From Solobacterium sp. (GTDB lineage Bacteria; Bacillota_I; Bacilli_A; Erysipelotrichales; Erysipelotrichaceae): a DNA stretch of 64,000 nt. Positions 36,540 through 44,648 of the stretch are shown in pieces. Every line of letters starts with the position of its first letter. Within the stretch, counting starts at the first letter, position 1. A model generated the notes under the pieces. That model was not told the origin of the DNA. It saw nothing but the letters and a program-made list of their open reading frames with translations, and did no database searches. The translations under genes were made by a program, and so were the position numbers. The stretch covers positions 36,422-100,421 of the forward strand of contig JAFUFO010000008.1 in assembly GCA_017469885.1 (NCBI GenBank), written 5' to 3'.

Positions 36540-37175
36540 TTATTCTGCCATTGCTTTTCCAAGTTCAAATACTTCGCGGCACTGATTCGGAAATACCGTG
36601 TCATGACGTTCCTGTTTATGTGCCGGATCGAACATGGACCACGGCCAATCGGTCTTGCTGTAGTCCTTCAGCTGGAGGGTATCTCCTGCGACATAAGCCT
36701 TTGCCGGACCGACAAACCGGTCCAGTGTCTGGCGGTAGCTTTCCACCATATCTGTGTACATCCCTTCCGGCGCATTGCTGGTCATGACCAGCAGTACCGG
36801 AACCAGGTGTTCATTACAGCACGGTGTTTCCATATTGTAGGTAAGGTTCTGGAAAATGAGCCGTTCATATAATGCCCGGAAGGATGCGGTCAGTTCCGAG
36901 AGATAATTCGGTGACCCGATGATCAGACCGTCCGACTCCCGGATCGCATCCAGCACCGGTGTGAGACCATCCCTGCAGATACAATGGCCTTTGAACTGAT
37001 TTTTCTTACAGCCGAAGCACGAAATACAGCCGGTATACTTCTCCAGACGGAACAGATCAAACGGTATAACCTCTGCCCCTGCGCTTTCCGCGCCTCTGGC
37101 CGCTTCCTTCAGCAGGGTGTCCGTATTCCATCCCTTGCGCGGTCCTGCATTAACTGCGACGATTTTCTTTGCCAT
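36540..37175 (-). CDS. Flavodoxin-fold NAD(P)H-dependent FMN reductase-like protein (Cys-containing)
   Basis: 211 residues. It starts MAKKIVAVNAGPRKGWNTDTLL (flavodoxin-like phosphate-binding loop), has an iron-sulfur-flavoprotein-like pattern CISCFGCKKNQFKGHC with ICRDGL, and the flavin-binding GSPNYLSELTASFRALYERL. Such proteins reduce FMN or quinone-like substrates, and the cysteines suggest an Fe-S cluster. The ATG at 37175 follows AGGAGAAGG; the long N-terminal extension to 37310 is not conserved. It lies 76 bases downstream of the lipoprotein gene. Confidence 0.85.
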   Translation of the reverse strand: MAKKIVAVNAGPRKGWNTDTLLKEAARGAESAGAEVIPFDLFRLEKYTGCISCFGCKKNQFKGHCICRDGLTPVLDAIRESDGLIIGSPNYLSELTASFRALYERLIFQNLTYNMETPCCNEHLVPVLLVMTSNAPEGMYTDMVESYRQTLDRFVGPAKAYVAGDTLQLKDYSKTDWPWSMFDPAHKQERHDTVFPNQCREVFELGKAMAE

Positions 37176-37251
37176 TGTCCTTCTCCTGTATGCAGTGTTA
37201 TTTACCACCCGTATTGTCTGTCCTCCGGCAGTATTTCTCATTCCATATGCT

Positions 37252-37914
37252 TCAGCTGAAATACTCCTCATAGTATGTCTGTCCGTCGATGGTTTCGATG
37301 GTATTGCCATCCTTGTCCACGAACGTCACCGCAATCTTCTTTTCCGGGTTGCCGAGAAAGGCGTTATAGATTCCGCCGTACATGTAGTAATAGATGACCG
37401 AGAAGCCGTCCATGATGGTGAACTCTCCGTTATCGAGCGTAACGGTAAAGTCGGAATAGTCTTTATCCGCTTTGATATCAATGATGTTGATCATACTGCC
37501 CTGATCATCGATCAGTCCCTGCAGTCCTGCATCAATCACAGTTCGGTAACGTTCCAGCAGCTGTTCATAGGATTCCTGCGTCAGGGTAAAGGATGCGGAC
37601 CCATCCGCTTTCAGATCCACATGTTCAAAATGCGTGCCGTCTTTTTCCAGCTGCTGGGCAAACTGTTCCGCAGTTCCTCCGGTCAGTTCAATCAGACGGG
37701 CAGGCACTTCAATATCCACATCAGGCAGCGGTTCTTCCGAAGGCTTCGGTTCCTCCGTTACAGCCGGCACTGCGGCGGGTGCTTCCGCGGTCGGTGTGGA
37801 TTCCGGAGCTGAAGATTCCGACGGGCGGGGAGAAGACTCCTGCGTTGCGGAAGCACAGGCAATCAGGAAAAAACTCAGTACAGCGGTAATGATCTGTCTC
37901 CATCTGGTACGCAT
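37252..37914 (-). CDS. Lipoprotein with Pro/Ser/Glu-rich linker
   Basis: 220 residues. Signal and lipobox are ITAVLSFFLIACAS (LIAC, Cys20), then a ~45-residue linker rich in Pro, Ser, Thr, Glu and Ala, then a ~150-residue acidic extracellular domain (LTQESYEQLLERYRTVID, GFSVIYYYMYGGIYNAF) that I do not recognise. The modest size and long linker suggest a surface domain held away from the membrane. Confidence 0.75.
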   Translation of the reverse strand: MRTRWRQIITAVLSFFLIACASATQESSPRPSESSAPESTPTAEAPAAVPAVTEEPKPSEEPLPDVDIEVPARLIELTGGTAEQFAQQLEKDGTHFEHVDLKADGSASFTLTQESYEQLLERYRTVIDAGLQGLIDDQGSMINIIDIKADKDYSDFTVTLDNGEFTIMDGFSVIYYYMYGGIYNAFLGNPEKKIAVTFVDKDGNTIETIDGQTYYEEYFS

Positions 37915-38119
37915 ACGTCCCCTCCAATAGAATACAAGAGCGCTCCGGCTGCCGCTCGAAACAGGGCATCCGGTGATGATCGTGTATGATCAGGTACTCT
38001 TTCTTAACTGTTATTGTAAAACATTCCGCACATTCCTGCGGATGCGGTTTTCAGGGAATGCATGCCAGAAAAAAACCAGCATCACTGCCGGCCTGATCAA
38101 TTCCTGTTTCCGGTTCTGC

Positions 38120-38368
38120 TTAACGGTTCCGGTTTGCCTTCTTCTGCCGCATGACGATGATCGTCAGGACAACTGCCATCACCACGGAAGGCATCAGATA
38201 GAAGATACCGGTCTGAACCTGCTGTTCCTGGGAGGGAGCTTCCGGTTCTTCTCCTTCCTGTGTCACATTCAGAATCAGCGGATCCGTTACCGGTGTCTCT
38301 GCCTGTACCGGGGTAATTCCCATAAACATGCACAGCAGTGCTGCACAGATTGCTTTCATAAGTTTCAT
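38120..38368 (-). CDS. Small secreted/membrane protein with signal peptide and C-terminal TM segment
   Basis: 82 residues. An N-terminal signal peptide (MKLMKAICAALLCMFMGITPVQA, probable cut after AQA-like VQA) is followed by a short acidic region rich in Glu, Gln and Pro, a transmembrane helix (IFYLMPSVVMAVVLTIIVM) and a basic tail (RQKKANRNR). The layout is that of a small surface-exposed type I membrane protein. The ATG at 38368 has AGAGGG upstream. It follows the VanX-like gene by 22 bases and is probably co-transcribed with it. Confidence 0.75.
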   Translation of the reverse strand: MKLMKAICAALLCMFMGITPVQAETPVTDPLILNVTQEGEEPEAPSQEQQVQTGIFYLMPSVVMAVVLTIIVMRQKKANRNR

Positions 38369-38390
38369 AGATTTCTGCCCTCTCTCATTT

Positions 38391-39158
38391 TTATTGTACT
38401 GAAGCTCTGCATACCGGAAAGGTGAAGTACGTATCCGGATACGGTTCATTTTCCAGGGTGAAGTGCCACCACTCCTCATCGAGCGGTTTGAATCCATGCC
38501 GCAACATCGCCTCCCGCAGGATCATCCGGTTGGCATACTGTTCCTCGGTGATGTCTTTATAGTCCGGATGGCTCAGCTCTCCGAAGAAATCAAACGTACC
38601 GCCCATGTCCGCTTCCTTTTCCGTGTTCATGTCAAACAGCGTCAGGTCCACCGTGCTTCCCCGGCTGTGTCCGGAATGTGCCGCGATATAGCCCAGCGGA
38701 AACAGCACATCTTTTTCGAGATCCGGATAGAAGTATTTCTTCATTCTTACATCGGCGGTATCTTCTGCCCAGCGGACAAAGTGATCCACTGCTTTCTGGG
38801 GACGATAGGCATCGTAGATCTTCAGCCGGTAGCCCTGCGCAATCACATCATCACTGACTTCCCTCAGTGCGGCCGCAGCCTCCTTTGTCAGTAAGGCAAC
38901 CGGTTCTTCATAGCCGTCGATCCGGTCTCCGATAAAGTTGTAGGTGGAATAATACCGGATCTCGAGGATCGCATCCGGCACCGCATCACTCAGAAGCACA
39001 AAGTCTGACGCATCATCAGACAGTACGGTTCCGTCTTCCGCTGTCATGAGTTCCTCCGTTTTCTGTTCTGAACCGGATGAACTTCCGCATCCGGTGACAA
39101 GCAGGCACGCAAGAACTGCGGATACCTGCAGGTATCGCTGTTTTCTGTTTCTCTCCAT
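38391..39158 (-). CDS. VanX-like D-Ala-D-Ala dipeptidase, lipoprotein
   Basis: 255-residue M15D-type zinc dipeptidase. The lipoprotein signal ends LLVTGCGSSSG (Cys24), so it acts outside the membrane, unlike cytosolic VanX of vancomycin clusters. Zinc ligands are in the SxHxxGxxxD motif (SGHSRGSTVDLTL) and EWWHFT near the C-terminus; YDAYRPQKAV matches the conserved Arg loop. A role in peptidoglycan peptide turnover is more likely than vancomycin resistance, because no vanH/vanA genes are nearby. Confidence 0.9.
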   Translation of the reverse strand: MERNRKQRYLQVSAVLACLLVTGCGSSSGSEQKTEELMTAEDGTVLSDDASDFVLLSDAVPDAILEIRYYSTYNFIGDRIDGYEEPVALLTKEAAAALREVSDDVIAQGYRLKIYDAYRPQKAVDHFVRWAEDTADVRMKKYFYPDLEKDVLFPLGYIAAHSGHSRGSTVDLTLFDMNTEKEADMGGTFDFFGELSHPDYKDITEEQYANRMILREAMLRHGFKPLDEEWWHFTLENEPYPDTYFTFPVCRASVQ

Positions 39159-39220
39159 AGTTATATTTTAGCGCACTGCCGTTCCTGTGAGATACAATCA
39201 GAAGAAAGAGGACATACAGT

Positions 39221-40108
39221 ATGCATACCATCGGAATTGATATCGGCGGAACACAGTTAAGAGCTGCAGTTCTGGATGAGAATTACCGCATCATTGAAAC
39301 CTTCAAAACAAAGAATGACCGTTCCCGTTCCTGCACGGAAAACTGCGATCAGCTGATCTCATTCATAAAGTCACGGAATGAAGCACTGTCCGGCATCGGA
39401 ATCGGCGCACCCGGTCCGCTGAACATGAAAACCGGTACGATTCTCAATCCGCCTAATCTTGTCGGCTGGGACAACTTTCCGATTGCGGACTACTTTCAGA
39501 AACAGACCGGTCTTCCGGCAGTGCTGAACAACGATGCCAATGTGGCAGGTCTTGCAGAGGCGCTGCTCGGAAACGGAAAAGGATATGAGTCCGTCTGCTT
39601 TATGGGGCTCTCCACCGGTCTTGGCGGCGCATATGTATACCGCGGACAACTCGTCAACGGTGCCAACGGCAATGCGGCAGAGTGGTGGAACATGGTCGTC
39701 AATGATGACCCCTATGGACACAAGAGTGCCAATCCGGGCTCCCTGAACGAACAGGCAGCCGGCAGCGGTCTGAAAGCCACCGCATCACGGATCTATGGCC
39801 GTGAAGTCAGCACGAAGGAACTGTTTGACCTGTACTATGCCGGGGATGAAACTGCCGGACAGATCTTTGAAAAAGCCGTGGATGTGCTTGCCAGAGGCAT
39901 TGCGAACATCACCTGTGTCATTGACCCGGATGTCATCATCGTCGGCGGTTCGGTAGCCATCTTCAATCCGGTATATGTGGAAGCTGCCGCGAAGAAGGCA
40001 ATGACCTATATGAACTTCCCGGATTCCCTGCATATTGAGCCTGCCCGCTTCGGCGATGATGCCGGACTGATTGGTGCCGCACTGCTTGTGAATACCGGTA
40101 AGGAATAA
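39221..40108 (+). CDS. ROK-family sugar kinase lacking the zinc motif
   Basis: 295 residues. The ATPase fold is clear: IGIDIGGTQLRAAVLD (phosphate-1 loop), GIGIGAPGP, LNNDANVAG (catalytic Asp) and VIIVGGSVA. The usual ExGHx9-11CxCGx2GC zinc signature is replaced by EWWNMVVNDD...NPGSLNEQ, with neither the His nor the cysteines. The substrate may be glucose or another hexose, but losing the zinc site weakens the assignment. AGAGG lies before the ATG; a short hairpin follows the stop. Confidence 0.85.
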   Translation: MHTIGIDIGGTQLRAAVLDENYRIIETFKTKNDRSRSCTENCDQLISFIKSRNEALSGIGIGAPGPLNMKTGTILNPPNLVGWDNFPIADYFQKQTGLPAVLNNDANVAGLAEALLGNGKGYESVCFMGLSTGLGGAYVYRGQLVNGANGNAAEWWNMVVNDDPYGHKSANPGSLNEQAAGSGLKATASRIYGREVSTKELFDLYYAGDETAGQIFEKAVDVLARGIANITCVIDPDVIIVGGSVAIFNPVYVEAAAKKAMTYMNFPDSLHIEPARFGDDAGLIGAALLVNTGKE

Positions 40109-40116
40109 GCATGAGA

Positions 40117-40145
40117 AAGCCCCTGCACTGCAGAGGCTGTTTTCA
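40117..40145 (+). terminator. Terminator of the ROK gene
   Basis: agcccctgca/ctgcagaggct imperfect stem followed by GTTTTC. Confidence 0.6.
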
Positions 40146-40163
40146 ATATGAATCCTTAATCGG

Positions 40164-40334
40164 TTATGCCGGAATGCCGAAGACGACAAGTTCCTTCATT
40201 TCAAGTTCATTATCAGAGAAGAATTTGTCGAGATCCGGATAGCTCTTGATCACATGATAGCCCGGGGATTTCCAGTTTCCTTCGATCCCATAGGTGTTCA
40301 TGAAGGCTTCCACACCTGCCCCGCGCAAGGAAGG
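40164..40334 (-). pseudogene. C-terminal remnant of an unrecognised gene
   Basis: A ~57-codon open stretch on the minus strand reads as protein-like (GAGVEAFMNTYGIEGNWK, then YPDLDKFFSDNELEMKE and ELVVFGIPA before a TAA). It opens directly after a TAG and has no start codon with a ribosome site, so it looks like the surviving 3' end of a deleted gene. Family not recognised. The rest of the 331-base gap holds only hairpins. Confidence 0.5.
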
Positions 40335-40366
40335 CTACGTCTACCGGATCTGACAGAGCATTCAAA

Positions 40367-40398
40367 AGGCATGTGATCTGACGGTCACATGCCTTTTC
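40367..40398 (-). terminator. Terminator of corA
   Basis: aaaaggcatgtga pairs with tcacatgcctttt around an 8-base loop, downstream of the corA stop at 40439. Confidence 0.8.
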
Positions 40399-40438
40399 CT
40401 GTGTCTGATGATTTTTAAAGCCACTTCTTTTTCTTGAA

Positions 40439-41335
40439 TCAGATGAGGGAACCGATGACGATCAGGATACTGACAATAATCACTGCCGGATATCCCCAGA
40501 CCCATCCGAGTTCGGGCATATAGCGGAAGTTCATGCCATACCAGCCGGCAATCAGGGTCAGCGGCAGGAAGATGGAAGTGATTACGGTGAGCAGTGTCAT
40601 GATGCGGTTCTGCCGGATATCAATGCCAGACTGAAACAGATCCCGCAGCTGCGTCACATACTCGCGCTGTCCGCTGACAAGCGTCTGAAGACGGATGACC
40701 CGCTCCGTAAACATATGGAAATAACGCAGGGTTTCTTCCCGGAAGAACCCGTTTTCATTTTCTTCCAGTTCCTGGCTGAGATCGATCAGCTGTTCATAGT
40801 GAATGCGCAGGTCGAGAAGATCGCCGCGGATCTCATTGAGCTGCGGCGGCATCACTTCCGTCTCATCCGTGGTAATGGATTCCTCCACCTCATTGAGGCG
40901 GTGTTCCGTCTCCTCCAGCATGCCAAGATCACCGGCAATCGTGCTTTCCAGAAGATCATACAGAAACCGCTCCAGTCCCGGCAGGCGCCATTTCTTGGTG
41001 GTGCGGATGCGTTCCACCAGCGTTACCACATAACCGGTGTCATCCACCAGCACGATGCCCTTTTCATCGAGCGCAAAGGAAAACCCCATTGCCTCGCTGT
41101 GTCCGTAGGTCAGGGCCGGACGGCGAAAGGAACCGGTCAGGGAGTCCATGTTTACGATTGCCTTGGTTTCCCTGGGCAGACCGCGGTCCATTTCCATATC
41201 GATTCCCATGTCAAAGGAATCATTCACGTCTTCCCATTCCTTCCAGGTCAGCACTGCCGCAAACTGGCAGTCTGCCGTTTTAATGTCCTCTGCCTGACAC
41301 GGGCAGAGCGATTCTTTAATCAGATAGTAGTTCAT
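40439..41335 (-). CDS. corA: CorA-type divalent cation channel
   Basis: 298-residue magnesium (or other divalent metal) channel subunit. The long cytosolic helical domain is followed by two C-terminal membrane helices; the gate motif GMN is in WYGMNF (about residue 267), just after the first helix (LLTVITSIFLPLTLIAG). The N-terminal domain is shorter than in E. coli CorA, as is usual in Bacillota. TATAAT lies 17 bases before the ATG with no Shine-Dalgarno, so the leader is very short. No riboswitch is seen here. Confidence 0.93.
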   Translation of the reverse strand: MNYYLIKESLCPCQAEDIKTADCQFAAVLTWKEWEDVNDSFDMGIDMEMDRGLPRETKAIVNMDSLTGSFRRPALTYGHSEAMGFSFALDEKGIVLVDDTGYVVTLVERIRTTKKWRLPGLERFLYDLLESTIAGDLGMLEETEHRLNEVEESITTDETEVMPPQLNEIRGDLLDLRIHYEQLIDLSQELEENENGFFREETLRYFHMFTERVIRLQTLVSGQREYVTQLRDLFQSGIDIRQNRIMTLLTVITSIFLPLTLIAGWYGMNFRYMPELGWVWGYPAVIIVSILIVIGSLI

Positions 41336-41495
41336 AATCGTATACCGAATGCATTATACGACAGGTTACGCACCGGACGCAGAAATCATGTGATGATATT
41401 GTTTCTTTTCTGACATCATATCGCGTCCGCTGAGGATACAGACAATGTGTCATTTATAAGGCCATTCCGCAATGAACCTCTGATCCACGATAAAC

Positions 41496-41518
41496 AAAAC
41501 GCCTCCCGGTTGGGAGGC
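41496..41518 (-). terminator. Terminator of the SLC13/ArsB-like gene
   Basis: gcctccc/gggaggc stem with GGTT loop; minus strand continues GTTTTG. Confidence 0.85.
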
Positions 41519-41548
41519 ATCTATCATCATTGATTCTGCATGTCTTTC

Positions 41549-42820
41549 TCAGAGTGTGGAATAGAACACCCAGAAGAAAATGTAGGCAGGGATGACGGCC
41601 GCAAGGGTAAACGGAATACCGATGCGGAAGAAGTCCGAGTTCTTTACCTCATAGCCTTCCCGGCGCAGGATTCCGATACCGGTGATATTGGCAGATGCGC
41701 CGATCGGGGTAAGGTTGCCGCCAAGGGTAGCGCCGGAGAGAAGTCCGAAGTAAAGCAGCGTCGGATTGACGCCCATCGTAAGCGCAATACCCTTGACGAC
41801 CGGCAGCATCGTTGCGACATACGGAATGTTGTCGATGAATGCGGAGATCAGTACACTCGCCCAGGTGATGATCGTATAGATCAGGAAGAGGTTTCCGCCG
41901 CCGATCTTCGTAAAGAAATCCGCAACGGCCGAGACAACGCCGGCCTTACTGATTCCGCCGACGACCATGAACAGTCCGAACAACAGCAGTAAGGTATCAT
42001 AGTCGATCTCATGGATGACCTTCTTCACCGCATCAAGACTTCGGTCACGTAATGCACGGATGATCAGTCCGATGACGAGCAGTGTCACACAGATATAGCC
42101 GTTGATCATTGCGGGCATCCCTTCCAGCATGGACGCAATGATCAGTCCGAGCACCATGGATACCATCAGGATGGACGGCACATAGTCCGTCACCACCGTA
42201 CGCTCTCTGGAGCTGACCGGCTGTGTTTCATTGCGGAACAGCACAAGCAGTAAGGAAGCGGCAGCCAGTGCACCGAGTTCTACCGCAAAGAAGATGCCCG
42301 GACGTCCGTGATAGACAAAGAAGTCCATGAAGTTCATGCCCGCATAACCGCCCAGCAGGATCGAAGTCGTATCACCGACCAGAGTGGCTGCGCCCTGCAG
42401 GTTGGACGATACCGCAATCGCAATGATCATTCCGACGGGATTGATCTTCAGCTTGCGTGAGATTTCCAGGGCAATCGGCGCAATCATGAGCACCGTTGCA
42501 ACATTATCGATAAAGGCGGAGACAATACCCGCAAACAGGGACAGCGATACAATGGTCCACTTTACATTGGGTACCTTTTCCAGAATGATGTCTGCGATCA
42601 GCGCAGGCATTTTAGATTCAATGAGCAGAGATACGATGCCCATCGTACCTGCGATCATCATCAGGACATTGTAGTCCACGCAGGCCAGTGCCTCCGGGAC
42701 ACTGAGTATTCCGCTGATGATGAAAATCAGTGCCGAACCGAGCGCGATCCATGGCCGGTATTTCGGCATTCCCAGCATCAGCGCATACGTAATGATAAAT
42801 ACAATTGCCGCAAACAGCAT
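41549..42820 (-). CDS. SLC13/ArsB-NhaD-type ion permease under a Mn2+ riboswitch
   Basis: 423-residue membrane protein with ~11 hydrophobic segments. Two inverted-repeat halves each carry an Asn/Gly-rich hairpin motif (FIDNVATVLMIAP, SAFIDNIPYVATMLP) and SSNLQGAATLVGDTTS / GGNLTPIGASANI, as in the ion-transporter superfamily (CitMHS, ArsB, NhaD, DASS). The substrate is not certain. The 5' leader is a yybP-ykoY-type riboswitch, so expression should rise with manganese; Mn2+ export or coupled ion balance is the simplest inference. The start at 42820 follows GGAGGAG. Confidence 0.85.
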   Translation of the reverse strand: MLFAAIVFIITYALMLGMPKYRPWIALGSALIFIISGILSVPEALACVDYNVLMMIAGTMGIVSLLIESKMPALIADIILEKVPNVKWTIVSLSLFAGIVSAFIDNVATVLMIAPIALEISRKLKINPVGMIIAIAVSSNLQGAATLVGDTTSILLGGYAGMNFMDFFVYHGRPGIFFAVELGALAAASLLLVLFRNETQPVSSRERTVVTDYVPSILMVSMVLGLIIASMLEGMPAMINGYICVTLLVIGLIIRALRDRSLDAVKKVIHEIDYDTLLLLFGLFMVVGGISKAGVVSAVADFFTKIGGGNLFLIYTIITWASVLISAFIDNIPYVATMLPVVKGIALTMGVNPTLLYFGLLSGATLGGNLTPIGASANITGIGILRREGYEVKNSDFFRIGIPFTLAAVIPAYIFFWVFYSTL

Positions 42821-42852
42821 ACTTCCAGTAACTCCTCCCGTTTCTTCGGTGA

Positions 42853-42900
42853 GAAAAAAGAAAAAGACCTCACCATGTGTAAAACCACCAAGGTAAAGTC
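42853..42900 (-). terminator. Riboswitch expression-platform terminator
   Basis: On the minus strand GACTTTACC (42900-42892) pairs, with two or more G-U pairs, to GGTGAGGTC (42874-42866), followed by TTTTTCTTTTTT. The first arm is also the 3' strand of riboswitch helix P1, so aptamer folding and termination exclude each other. Confidence 0.8.
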
Positions 42901-42986
42901 TCGCCGTTTGCATTCACAGAACCGGATCATTTTGATCGTGCTGACGATCGGGGAAACGCCCTCAGGCGCCGGCTACTCCCTGTACC
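42892..42986 (-). promoter_or_regulatory. yybP-ykoY (Mn2+) riboswitch aptamer
   Basis: On the minus strand it opens GGTACA-GGGAGTAGC, continues through ATCGTCA near the middle, and closes with GCAAACGGCGAGAC-TTTACC, the conserved landmarks of yybP-ykoY RNAs as I know them. P1 is GGTACA with TTTACC. In studied members Mn2+ binding disrupts the terminator and turns the gene on; the overlap of P1 with the terminator stem fits an on-switch. A promoter (TTGAAT, 17 bases, TACAAA) lies upstream around 42994-43022. Confidence 0.82.
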
Positions 42987-43056
42987 GTATCTTTTGTATC
43001 ATGAATCTGAAACGGATTCAATACGTACTCTTTAAAAACGTGGTACGATTTTCAGT

Positions 43057-43461
43057 ATGCGGAATCTTCACAAGGCACTGGTTCTGATCCTGCTTGCGGC
43101 TGCGCTGATCCTTCCCGGATCGCGGCAGTCGTTTTCCGGCATGGACTGGCTTTCGGACAATGTCATCGCCTCCGTGCAGGATACCCGTCCCTGGCTTCCC
43201 GCAAAGATCGGTCATAACAGCCATACGAATGAAGAAAGCGAAGTGCTTCCCGGCCGCATGCGGGTTTCGGTCCGCGAGCGGACGAATACCAGTAACACCT
43301 TCGCAGATATCCCCTTTCTGCCGGCACGGATCACGGTCTTTCTGCCGGAGATTTCGGCACCCATACCCCATGACATCACCGCACAGTTTACCGTGCTGTT
43401 TCGTTCGGGCGGTTCCTTCCGCCGCAAACTGATTCCGCGAGGTTCTCCGTTCATTGTGTAA
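43057..43461 (+). CDS. Secreted hypothetical protein divergent from the Mn-riboswitch permease
   Basis: 134 residues with a classical signal peptide (MRNLHKALVLILLAAALILPGSRQ, cut near residue 23). The rest is a soluble extracellular domain with no motif I recognise. An extended -10 (TGGTACGAT) ends 7 bases before the ATG and no Shine-Dalgarno is seen, so the mRNA may be leaderless. It is followed after 22 bases by a 28-residue membrane peptide gene with a strong ribosome site; the pair forms a small operon divergent from the riboswitch-controlled permease. Confidence 0.65.
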   Translation: MRNLHKALVLILLAAALILPGSRQSFSGMDWLSDNVIASVQDTRPWLPAKIGHNSHTNEESEVLPGRMRVSVRERTNTSNTFADIPFLPARITVFLPEISAPIPHDITAQFTVLFRSGGSFRRKLIPRGSPFIV

Positions 43462-43483
43462 AAAATGAAAGGAGGGATCTTCC

Positions 43484-43570
43484 GTGGATCTTACAATGTC
43501 GGAGATGCTGGCGGTAGCGCTCGTTCTGATCGGTACCGTTGTGCTGACACTTTTCCTGTTAAAAAAATAA
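43484..43570 (+). CDS. 28-residue membrane micro-protein
   Basis: GTG start with GGAGGG 7 bases upstream encodes 28 residues: a short acidic start (MDLTMSEM), one 18-residue hydrophobic helix (LAVALVLIGTVVLTLFLL) and a KK end before TAA. It is well formed for a single-span membrane peptide, whether regulator, toxin-like or structural. It directly follows the secreted protein gene and precedes a hairpin. Function unknown. Confidence 0.6.
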   Translation: MDLTMSEMLAVALVLIGTVVLTLFLLKK

Positions 43571-43584
43571 GGATTATAACAATT

Positions 43585-43608
43585 CAGGGACCGCATCTGC
43601 GGTCCCTG
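43585..43608 (+). terminator. Hairpin after the micro-protein gene
   Basis: cagggaccgc/gcggtccctg perfect 10-base stem with ATCT loop; T run is weak (TT). Confidence 0.65.
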
Positions 43609-43651
43609 TTATGTAATGCATGCCTGTGCCTCTGCCGGTTTGGTATTCTTC

Positions 43652-43847
43652 TCACGCGCTCAGAATCTTCCGGATTGCCTGATCTGAAAACTCCGGATAA
43701 TCCTTACGGACAGATTGCAGGGCGTTCTCTTCATCAACTCCAACTTCCGTCAGACTCCTGAACTGTGACCTGACTGCCCGTTTCAGCGTCTTTCTGATAC
43801 CGCGTTTTTCTCCGCGTCTTTCACCCTTTTCCTCTGCCCTGCGGTTC
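43652..43847 (-). pseudogene. Fragment: C-terminal tail of an Rpn-family nuclease
   Basis: About 65 codons on the minus strand show the charged Rpn tail (RRAEEKGERRGEKRG) followed by a helical end (KDYPEFSDQAIRKILSA) and a stop. The 5' part is missing: the frame joins the end of the TMEM175-like gene directly, overlapping its last codons. It resembles the tail of the intact Rpn gene at 56891. This looks like a deletion scar. Confidence 0.6.
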
Positions 43848-44454
43848 AGTCCATGCGATTCTGTTCTTTTTCATTTCGCAGTTCCACAACCCGCTTCATA
43901 CGGAGGTCGGGAATGATCCATGGCGCTACAGCTGCCACCAGCAGCGGGCAGCAGGCATAGTGCACACCGGGGATAAACGAGGCAATCAGTGCAAGCAGAT
44001 CCACCGCAAGCGTCCAGCGTTCCTTGCGGCGGTCTTCTGCGGCAGTCTTCAGGATCTTACAGTCATCCGCATGGATGACCATGTATTCGAGCAGCTGATA
44101 ACTCAGTGCAGCCCCAAGATTCACCAGTACATATACCCGTACCGGAATCATGGAGAAATCGGATTTTCCGACCCATCCGGTCATTACCGGCAGAAAGGAC
44201 AGTACAAGCAGATACAGCAGATTTGTCCACAGTATTTTTCCGTTCACACTGCCTGCGGCCTGAAGGAGGTGGTGGTGATTCACCCAGTTGGCACCGACCA
44301 CAATGAAACTGATCGCATAACAGATCACTAACGGCAGTACCGCAAGCAGATCCGGCCAGTCATTTCCGTTCGGCACATCGATAATCAGAATTGTGATTGT
44401 GATAATGATTGCGATTACTCCGTCGCTGAAAGCTTCGAGACGTCCTGTTGTCAT
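43846..44454 (-). CDS. TMEM175-family potassium channel-like protein
   Basis: 202 residues. The hallmark RLEAFSDGVIAIIIT in the first helix is the TMEM175 pore motif (RxxxFSDG), followed by about five further hydrophobic segments (LLAVLPLVICYAISFIVVGA, ILWTNLLYLLVLSFLP and others). Bacterial members are non-canonical tetrameric K+ channels. The start at 44454 follows AAGGA; the longer frame to 44502 is not supported. Its last codons overlap the Rpn fragment. Confidence 0.88.
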   Translation of the reverse strand: MTTGRLEAFSDGVIAIIITITILIIDVPNGNDWPDLLAVLPLVICYAISFIVVGANWVNHHHLLQAAGSVNGKILWTNLLYLLVLSFLPVMTGWVGKSDFSMIPVRVYVLVNLGAALSYQLLEYMVIHADDCKILKTAAEDRRKERWTLAVDLLALIASFIPGVHYACCPLLVAAVAPWIIPDLRMKRVVELRNEKEQNRMD

Positions 44455-44547
44455 AGCTGTTTTTCCTTTTTTGTCATAGTAGCACAATGCGCCTGATAAC
44501 ATGATTTCAGGATTGTCCCACCGTTATCACTGTTATCCCCACACTAA

Positions 44548-44611
44548 AACAGCAACGCTTCTGTGCAGTATATCCGCTGATATACGCATGGATACGTTGC
44601 TGTTTTTCTGA
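44548..44611 (-). terminator. Long-loop hairpin between the 44649 gene and the TMEM175-like gene
   Basis: aacagcaacg pairs with cgttgctgtt; an inner hairpin (gcagtatatc/gatatacgc) fills the loop. The minus strand ends in TTTT and the plus strand in TTTTT, so it may work in both directions. Confidence 0.7.
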
Positions 44612-44648
44612 TTGTGATTTTCAATCGCGCAGTTTCCCGGAAATACCG

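Noticed and set aside
38391..39158. Vancomycin-resistance vanX
   Set aside because: The dipeptidase motifs are present, but it is a lipoprotein and has no vanH, vanA, vanR or vanS neighbours.
44548..44611. Possible small RNA with nested hairpins
   Set aside because: Position after the 44649 gene and terminal T runs fit a terminator; no independent promoter was seen.
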